From Rhizobium sp. CG5 (GTDB lineage Bacteria; Pseudomonadota; Alphaproteobacteria; Rhizobiales; Rhizobiaceae), in contig NZ_JABAEF010000008.1 of the NCBI RefSeq assembly GCF_023701945.1, positions 1 through 64,000 on the forward strand: a stretch of DNA of 64,000 bases. The letters are read 5' to 3'. Below, piece by piece: positions 58,527-64,000 of this stretch (the stretch's first letter is position 1; each line of letters begins with the position of its first letter). The translations under genes and the position numbers were made by a program. The notes under the pieces are model-generated. The model was not told the DNA's origin. It made no database searches and saw only the letters and a list, made by a program, of their open reading frames with translations.

Positions 58527-59153
58527 ATGGCAGGTGCCGAAGCATTGATCAACGCATTCACGACGATCCTGGTCACCGTCGACCCGCCGGGCCTGGCACC
58601 GCTGTTCCTGGGCCTGACCCAGGGCATGTCGCGCGCCCAGCGCCGCCAGGTAGCGGTGCGCGGCTCGGTGATCGCCTTTGCCATCCTGGCGATGTTTGCC
58701 GTGTTCGGGGCCAGCGTGCTCGGCCTGCTCGGCATTTCCATGGGCGCCTTCCGCATCGCCGGCGGCGTCATGCTGTTCTACATCGCCTTCGAGATGATTT
58801 TCGAGAAGCGGCAGGAGCGCAAGGAAAAGACCACCGACAATGCCATCACCAAGGACCACATCCACAATCTCGCGGTCTTTCCCCTCGCCCTGCCGCTGAT
58901 CGCCGGGCCGGGCGCCATCTCCGCCACCATCCTTTTGGCCGGCGCCATGCCGGGCGCCGTCGAGCGCAGCCAGCTGATCGGCGTGATCGCCGTCTGTCTC
59001 GGCCTGGTGTTTGCCGCCTTGGTGATCGCCGACCGCCTCGACCGCCTGCTCGGCATGACCGGACGGGCGATCCTGACACGGCTGCTCGGCGTGCTTCTGG
59101 CGGCCCTCTCCGTGCAGTTCGTCGTCGATGGCGTCAAATCCGCCTTTGCCTGA
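58527..59153 (+). CDS. MarC family integral membrane protein
   Basis: Product of 208 residues with six membrane helices (TTILVTVDPPGLAPLFLGLT, LPLIAGPGAISATILLAGA). MarC proteins have no proven transport role. GAGGG precedes the ATG at 58527, preferred over upstream in-frame starts. Confidence 0.9.
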   Translation: MAGAEALINAFTTILVTVDPPGLAPLFLGLTQGMSRAQRRQVAVRGSVIAFAILAMFAVFGASVLGLLGISMGAFRIAGGVMLFYIAFEMIFEKRQERKEKTTDNAITKDHIHNLAVFPLALPLIAGPGAISATILLAGAMPGAVERSQLIGVIAVCLGLVFAALVIADRLDRLLGMTGRAILTRLLGVLLAALSVQFVVDGVKSAFA

Positions 59154-59199
59154 ACGGGCCCTTTCCATCCAAACGAAACACAATATTGGAGTGTTCTGA

Positions 59200-59799
59200 A
59201 TGTCAGTCTGGCCGGATCTTTTCACGGTTGAAGGCGATTACGTCTCCGTCGTACCCCTGACGATGGCGCATCATGACGACCTTTATGAAGCCGCCGGCGA
59301 CGGTGAGCTGCATCGCCTCTGGTACACGATCGTGCCGGAGCCGGCCACCGTCGCCGCCGAGATCGAACGGCGGCTCAGGCTTCGCGCCAGCGGCTCCATG
59401 CTGCCGTTCGCCGTGGTCGACATGGCAAGCGGCAAAGCCGTTGGCATGACGAGCTATATGAACATCGATGCGGCAAACCGCAGAGTTGAAATCGGCTCGA
59501 CCTGGTATCGCCAGTCCATGCAGCGCGGCCCGCTCAACACCGAATGCAAACTGCTGCTGCTGCAACATGCCTTTGAAAGCCTTGGCTGCATCGGCGTGGA
59601 GTTCAGGACGCATTTCATGAACCATCAAAGCCGCCGGGCGATCGAGCGGCTCGGCGCCAAGCTCGACGGCGTGCTTCGCTCGCATATGGTGATGCCGAAT
59701 GGCACCATCCGCGATACCGCCGTCTATTCGATCATCCCGTCGGAATGGCCCGCCGTCAAAGCCAATCTGAGGTGGCAATTGGAGAAGCCAAGGCCATAA
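59200..59799 (+). CDS. GNAT family N-acetyltransferase
   Basis: Product of 199 residues, RimJ/RimL-like GNAT (VVPLTMAHHDDLYEAAGDGE, VGMTSYMNIDAANRRVEIGS, FRTHFMNHQSRRAIERLGAK). It acetylates an amine or protein N-terminus; substrate unknown. Follows the marC-like gene by 46 bases. Confidence 0.9.
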   Translation: MSVWPDLFTVEGDYVSVVPLTMAHHDDLYEAAGDGELHRLWYTIVPEPATVAAEIERRLRLRASGSMLPFAVVDMASGKAVGMTSYMNIDAANRRVEIGSTWYRQSMQRGPLNTECKLLLLQHAFESLGCIGVEFRTHFMNHQSRRAIERLGAKLDGVLRSHMVMPNGTIRDTAVYSIIPSEWPAVKANLRWQLEKPRP

Positions 59800-59827
59800 T
59801 AGTCCGAGACTTTGCATTCAGGCGTCC

Positions 59828-59865
59828 CCCATTGCCGAGCGGGTCTGTTTCCCCTCGGCAATGGG
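59828..59865 (+). terminator. Hairpin between GNAT and nucleosidase genes
   Basis: CCCATTGCCGAG and CTCGGCAATGGG, 12-base perfect arms, 14-base loop, between convergent genes. No clear T-tract. Confidence 0.5.
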
Positions 59866-59917
59866 CGGAAAAAGGAGCCGCCCGCCCCTGTTCGAGGATG
59901 GGCGATCCGTTACCAGA

Positions 59918-60835
59918 TCAGGGTAGTGCTGCCAGGAAGGCCTGGACCAGCCTGGCCGAATTGGCCGAGGCCAGCGCGAAGAAGACGCCCATTTCGTTTT
60001 CCCCCTCGCCGCCGCCGGCCAGGTCCGACAGGCTGCGGAAGGCGATGAACGGCACGCCATTGCTATAGGCGACATGGGCTGTGGCCGCACTTTCCATGTC
60101 CAGCACCTGCGCCTCGAACGTCTTGAAGGTGAATTCCCGGAATGCCGCATTGTCGACGAAGGCCGGACCGGACACGCCATTGCCACCCACCACGACTTTC
60201 GGCTGATGGGACAGGCATTTGTCCGCGCCGGCACATTTTTCCAAAGTGACCTTACCCGCCACCTGGCGCGCCGTCTCCAGCAGCTTCCCGTCGACCGGAA
60301 ACCAGAAGCGGTCTTCGGGCTCGGTGGAGCCGTCGCGCACCACTTCGCTTTCATTGGGATAGATCATCCCAAAATTGGGGAACTGGGTATCGAGGAACGG
60401 CGGAATGGCAAACGTGCCTTTCTCAGTCTCCCGGGCAAAGATCGCCTCGAGATATTGCCCCCATTGCGCGCTGACGACGACATCGCCGATCGAAAGCGAA
60501 GGATCGACACCGCCGGCGATGCCGGAAAAGACGATCGCCGTGATGTCGAAATAGTCAATTGCCTGCTGGGTGGTCATGGCGGCGTTGACCATGCTGACGC
60601 CGCTCAGGAACAGCACCACGTCTTTGCCATTGAGCGAGCCGGTCACGAAGCGCCGGCCGTGCACCACATGCTCCTGCGGGTCCTGCAAGACCTTCAGCAA
60701 CACCTGCCATTCGGGCTCGAAAGCCGACATCACCGCAATGCGCGGCTTGTCATCCAGCAGGGGCGCGGCAGTAACTGGGTGTGCAGCCGCGCTCAAAAAT
60801 CCGAGCGCGGTCACGATTGGGCCAATATGTCTCAT
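59918..60835 (-). CDS. Exported 5'-methylthioadenosine/S-adenosylhomocysteine nucleosidase-like protein
   Basis: Product of 305 residues. A leader of about 23 residues (IVTALGFLSAAAHPVTAA) implies export. The phosphorylase-superfamily domain has SAFEPEW, FSGIAGGVDPSLSIGDVVV, VLDMESAATAHVA and RSLSDLAGG, matching the MTAN acid, ribose and Asp residues. It is longer than cytosolic MTAN (about 230), with an insert near 185-215. CGAGGA precedes the ATG at 60835. Confidence 0.85.
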   Translation of the reverse strand: MRHIGPIVTALGFLSAAAHPVTAAPLLDDKPRIAVMSAFEPEWQVLLKVLQDPQEHVVHGRRFVTGSLNGKDVVLFLSGVSMVNAAMTTQQAIDYFDITAIVFSGIAGGVDPSLSIGDVVVSAQWGQYLEAIFARETEKGTFAIPPFLDTQFPNFGMIYPNESEVVRDGSTEPEDRFWFPVDGKLLETARQVAGKVTLEKCAGADKCLSHQPKVVVGGNGVSGPAFVDNAAFREFTFKTFEAQVLDMESAATAHVAYSNGVPFIAFRSLSDLAGGGEGENEMGVFFALASANSARLVQAFLAALP

Positions 60836-60983
60836 GAAAAATCCTCGTTTGAAAACAAGGATAATCACTTGCAATAAGCATGCCAATCATGGTGGCCGAA
60901 TAAGATCATCATACCGAGTTTCGCCAGACGACCAAGGTCATCCGACGCGCCAGGGCGGTTGTCCCGAAGTGTGACCGCCCCGA

Positions 60984-61514
60984 TCAGAACGGGATGTCGT
61001 CGTCGAGATCGCGTGAGAAATTGCCGGCCGGAGGAGCGCTGGCGCCGCCGCGCGATGCATTGCCGCCGCCGCGGGCCGGCGTGGCCTGGCTGTAATCGTC
61101 GCCGCCGCCGCCATAGCTGCCGCCAAAATCGCCGCCGCCACGCGAAGCGCCCTGACCGTCGCCGCGACCGCCGAGCATGGTCAGCGTCGAATTGAAGCCC
61201 TGCAGGACGATTTCGGTCGAGTAACGATCCTGGCCGCTCTGGTCCTGCCACTTGCGGGTCTGCAGCGCGCCTTCGATATAGACCGTCGCGCCCTTCTTCA
61301 GATACTGCTCGGCGACCTTGCAGAGACCTTCATTGAAGATCACCACGGTGTGCCATTCGGTCTTTTCCTTGCGCTCGCCGGTATTGCGGTCCCGCCAGCT
61401 TTCCGACGTGGCGATGCGCAGATTGGCGATCGGCTTGCCGTCCTGGGTGCGGCGGATTTCCGGGTCCGCACCGAGATTGCCGATCAGAATTACCTTGTTG
61501 ACGCTGCCAGCCAT
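60984..61514 (-). CDS. ssb: Single-stranded DNA-binding protein
   Basis: Product of 176 residues. OB-fold from 1 to about 112 ([37 protein letters not shown]), a Gly/Ser-rich linker and the DDDIPF tip that binds partner proteins. AAGGTGAG precedes the ATG at 61514. Divergent from uvrA with a LexA box between. Confidence 0.96.
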   Translation of the reverse strand: MAGSVNKVILIGNLGADPEIRRTQDGKPIANLRIATSESWRDRNTGERKEKTEWHTVVIFNEGLCKVAEQYLKKGATVYIEGALQTRKWQDQSGQDRYSTEIVLQGFNSTLTMLGGRGDGQGASRGGGDFGGSYGGGGDDYSQATPARGGGNASRGGASAPPAGNFSRDLDDDIPF

Positions 61515-61627
61515 AACACTCACCTTGCTGCCGCCCATCGACGGCGTCTCAAAACAGAATTTTTCCCACCTTAAACCATAACGGTCGCTGCGTGGCCGTC
61601 GTTCCTTCGTCATCCACAGCGAAAAAT

Positions 61628-61642
61628 GTTCTTGGTATGTTC
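61628..61642. promoter_or_regulatory. LexA (SOS) box between ssb and uvrA
   Basis: GTTC-TTGGTAT-GTTC, an exact match to the alphaproteobacterial LexA consensus GTTC-N7-GTTC, 135 bases upstream of uvrA and 114 upstream of ssb. Confidence 0.85.
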
Positions 61643-61776
61643 TAGCTTTTCGCTATCATCCTGTCAACCGAATCGACGACTCCCAGCGATTTCGGCCGAC
61701 AAACGCGCATTGCGCCTCGACAGGGGCGTTCCCATGACTAAATAAGGACTGACCTCCTCCCATACGAGCCTTATCC

Positions 61777-64000
61777 ATGAGCGAACTGAAGACCATTTCC
61801 ATCCGCGGTGCCCGCGAGCACAATCTCAAGGGGATCGATCTCGATCTGCCGCGCAATTCGCTGATCGTGATGACCGGGCTGTCGGGATCCGGCAAATCGT
61901 CACTGGCCTTCGACACGATCTATGCCGAGGGGCAGCGTCGTTATGTCGAGAGCCTGTCGGCCTATGCGCGGCAGTTTCTCGAGATGATGCAGAAGCCGGA
62001 TGTCGACCAGATCGACGGGTTGTCGCCGGCCATTTCGATCGAACAGAAGACCACGTCGCGCAATCCGCGCTCGACGGTCGGCACGGTCACCGAAATCTAC
62101 GACTATATGCGCCTGCTGTTTGCCCGCGTCGGCATTCCCTATTCGCCGGCCACCGGCCTGCCGATCGAGAGCCAGACCGTCAGCCAGATGGTCGACCGGA
62201 TACTGGCCTATGAGGAAGGCACGCGGCTGTTCATCCTGGCGCCGATGATCCGCGGCCGCAAGGGCGAATACAAGAAGGAATTCGCCGAGCTGATGAAGAA
62301 GGGCTTCCAGCGCGTCAAGGTCGACGGGCAGTTCTACGAGATTGCCGACGTGCCGGCGCTCGACAAGAAATACAAGCACGATATCGACGTGGTGGTCGAC
62401 CGCGTCGTGGTGCGCTCGGATATCGCCTCGCGGCTGGCCGACAGCCTGGAGACCTGCCTCAGGCTCGCCGACGGGTTGGCGATCGCCGAATTTGCCGACA
62501 AGCCGCTGCCGGCATCGGACACCTCGGCCGGCGGCTCGGCCAACAAGTCGCTGAACGACACCCATGAGCGGGTGATGTTTTCGGAAAAATTCGCCTGCCC
62601 CGTTTCCGGCTTCACCATTCCGGAAATCGAGCCGCGGCTATTTTCCTTCAACAATCCGTTCGGCGCCTGCCCGTCCTGCGATGGGCTCGGCAGCCAGCAG
62701 AAGATCGACGAGGCGCTGATCGTTCCCGAAGCGGAGCGGCGCATGAATGACGGGGCGATTGCGCCCTGGGCGAAATCCTCGTCGCCCTACTATAACCAGA
62801 CGCTGGAAGCGCTGGGCAAGGCCTTCGGCTTCAAGATGTCGAACCGCTGGTCGGACCTGTCGGAAGCCGCGCAGCATGCTATCCTGCATGGCACGGAAGA
62901 CAAGATCGACTTCCACTATGCCGATGGGGCGCGCTCCTACACGACCACCAAGACATTCGAGGGCATCGTTCCCAATCTGGAGCGGCGCTGGAAGGAGACC
63001 GACAGCGCCTGGGCCCGCGAGGAGATCGAACGCTTCATGTCGGCCGCCCCCTGCCCGGCCTGCAAAGGCTATCGGCTGAAGCCGGAGGCGCTGGCGGTCA
63101 AGATCAACGGCTTGCATATCGGCCAGGTCACCGAAATGGCGATCCGCAATGCCGGCACTTGGTTCGAGACTTTGCCGGCAACGCTGACCGACAAGCAGAA
63201 CGAGATCGCCGTGCGTATCCTCAAGGAAATCCGCGAGCGGCTGCGCTTCCTCAACGATGTCGGGCTCGACTATCTCTCGATGTCGCGCAATTCCGGCACC
63301 CTGTCGGGCGGCGAAAGCCAGCGCATTCGGCTGGCGTCGCAGATCGGCTCGGGCCTGACCGGCGTTCTCTACGTGCTCGACGAGCCGTCGATCGGCCTGC
63401 ACCAGCGCGACAATGCGCGACTGCTGGAAACGCTGAAGCACCTGCGCGATATCGGCAATACGGTGATCGTCGTCGAGCATGACGAAGACGCCATCATGAC
63501 CGCCGATTACGTGGTCGATATCGGCCCGGCCGCCGGCATCCATGGCGGCCATGTGGTGGCCGAGGGCACGCCGGCCGAGATCATGGCCAACCCGAAATCC
63601 CTGACCGGCAAATATCTCTCCGGCGAGCTGGGGGTCAGCGTGCCGGCAACCCGGCGCAAGCCGAAGAAGGGCCAGCAGATCAAGGTGGTCGGCGCGCGTG
63701 GCAACAATCTCAAAAATGTCACGGCGGCGATACCGCTCGGCGTCTTCACGGCGGTGACCGGGGTTTCCGGCGGCGGCAAGTCGACCTTCCTGATCGAGAC
63801 GCTCTACAAGGCGGCGGCGCGGCGCGTCATGGGGGCGCGGGAAAACCCGGCCGAGCATGACCGCATCGACGGCTTCGAATTCATCGACAAGGTGATCGAT
63901 ATCGACCAGTCGCCGATCGGCCGCACGCCGCGTTCCAACCCGGCCACCTATACCGGCGCCTTCACGCCGATCCGCGACTGGTATGCCGGCCTGCCCGAGG
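61777..64000 (+). CDS. uvrA: UvrABC excinuclease subunit A, partial (3' end outside window)
   Basis: The first 741 residues are present. It is the ABC-type damage sensor that loads UvrB. First Walker [15 protein letters not shown], signature [19 protein letters not shown] and Walker [14 protein letters not shown] are intact, and the second Walker [11 protein letters not shown] is seen near residue 665. The first zinc site reads CPVSG where E. coli has CxxC, so one ligand is Ser. ATG at 61777 gives the conserved start [18 protein letters not shown]. Confidence 0.97.
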   Translation, partial: MSELKTISIRGAREHNLKGIDLDLPRNSLIVMTGLSGSGKSSLAFDTIYAEGQRRYVESLSAYARQFLEMMQKPDVDQIDGLSPAISIEQKTTSRNPRSTVGTVTEIYDYMRLLFARVGIPYSPATGLPIESQTVSQMVDRILAYEEGTRLFILAPMIRGRKGEYKKEFAELMKKGFQRVKVDGQFYEIADVPALDKKYKHDIDVVVDRVVVRSDIASRLADSLETCLRLADGLAIAEFADKPLPASDTSAGGSANKSLNDTHERVMFSEKFACPVSGFTIPEIEPRLFSFNNPFGACPSCDGLGSQQKIDEALIVPEAERRMNDGAIAPWAKSSSPYYNQTLEALGKAFGFKMSNRWSDLSEAAQHAILHGTEDKIDFHYADGARSYTTTKTFEGIVPNLERRWKETDSAWAREEIERFMSAAPCPACKGYRLKPEALAVKINGLHIGQVTEMAIRNAGTWFETLPATLTDKQNEIAVRILKEIRERLRFLNDVGLDYLSMSRNSGTLSGGESQRIRLASQIGSGLTGVLYVLDEPSIGLHQRDNARLLETLKHLRDIGNTVIVVEHDEDAIMTADYVVDIGPAAGIHGGHVVAEGTPAEIMANPKSLTGKYLSGELGVSVPATRRKPKKGQQIKVVGARGNNLKNVTAAIPLGVFTAVTGVSGGGKSTFLIETLYKAAARRVMGARENPAEHDRIDGFEFIDKVIDIDQSPIGRTPRSNPATYTGAFTPIRDWYAGLPE

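Overview
The window is a GC-rich chromosomal segment from an alphaproteobacterium, most likely a member of the Rhizobiaceae (order Hyphomicrobiales). The evidence is the set of gene families (DUF1127, DUF982, ExoD, long rhizobial UvrB), the order tgt-queA-ppi-ppi-coaD-gyrA next to ssb/uvrA, a GTTC-N7-GTTC LexA box of the alphaproteobacterial type, and several RIME-like palindromic intergenic repeats. No rRNA, CRISPR array, prophage or insertion sequence was seen. One tRNA gene (Ser, anticodon UGA) is present.

Layout. 1-15.5 kb: uvrB (cut by the left edge), a membrane GGDEF-EAL protein, a DUF486 membrane protein, a DUF1800/DUF1501 pair, a hotdog thioesterase, a lipoprotein, a GlxA-type AraC regulator, two DUF1127 peptides beside a LysR regulator, a PNPOx-like protein divergent from a MocR regulator, and an unknown protein. 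15.6-35.1 kb: a corrinoid/tetrahydrofolate one-carbon locus (below), interrupted by small lipoproteins, ExoD, a ParA-like ATPase, a NAGPA-type protein and a GT2-like protein. 35.1-50.5 kb: cobQ, a PAP2 phosphatase, tRNA-Ser, a DUF982 protein, rlpA, a D,D-carboxypeptidase homologue, tmk-holB, a TSUP permease, metG-tatD-MBL, an MFS transporter and a DUF4864 protein. 50.5-64 kb: tgt-queA, two cyclophilins, coaD, gyrA, marC-like, GNAT, an exported MTA/SAH nucleosidase, ssb and divergent uvrA (cut by the right edge).

The most interesting content is the one-carbon locus. An MttB-superfamily methyltransferase without pyrrolysine (25038-26606) diverges from a leftward series encoding its corrinoid protein, DUF1638, a formyltransferase, a PF13769 small protein, a MetV-like cysteine-rich protein, MetF, a methyl-THF:corrinoid methyltransferase and a 2Fe-2S corrinoid reactivator. 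Downstream lie a QueG-like 4Fe-4S protein, a betaine/homocysteine methyltransferase and a quaternary-amine ABC transporter, followed by cobQ. Together they can be read as an aerobic route that imports a quaternary amine such as glycine betaine, moves a methyl group through cobalamin to THF, and oxidises it through MetF. Four of the enzymes carry Arg/Gly-rich basic tails, and TGTCGC boxes cluster upstream of the GlxA regulator, the transporter and cobQ, which suggests shared assembly and regulation. Substrate and regulator assignments are inferences.

Other points of note: RIME-like repeats translated inside the uvrB tail and ending a truncated antitoxin gene; a carboxypeptidase homologue lacking two of its three catalytic motifs; a Tgt with a reduced zinc site; and several clear operator-like palindromes.
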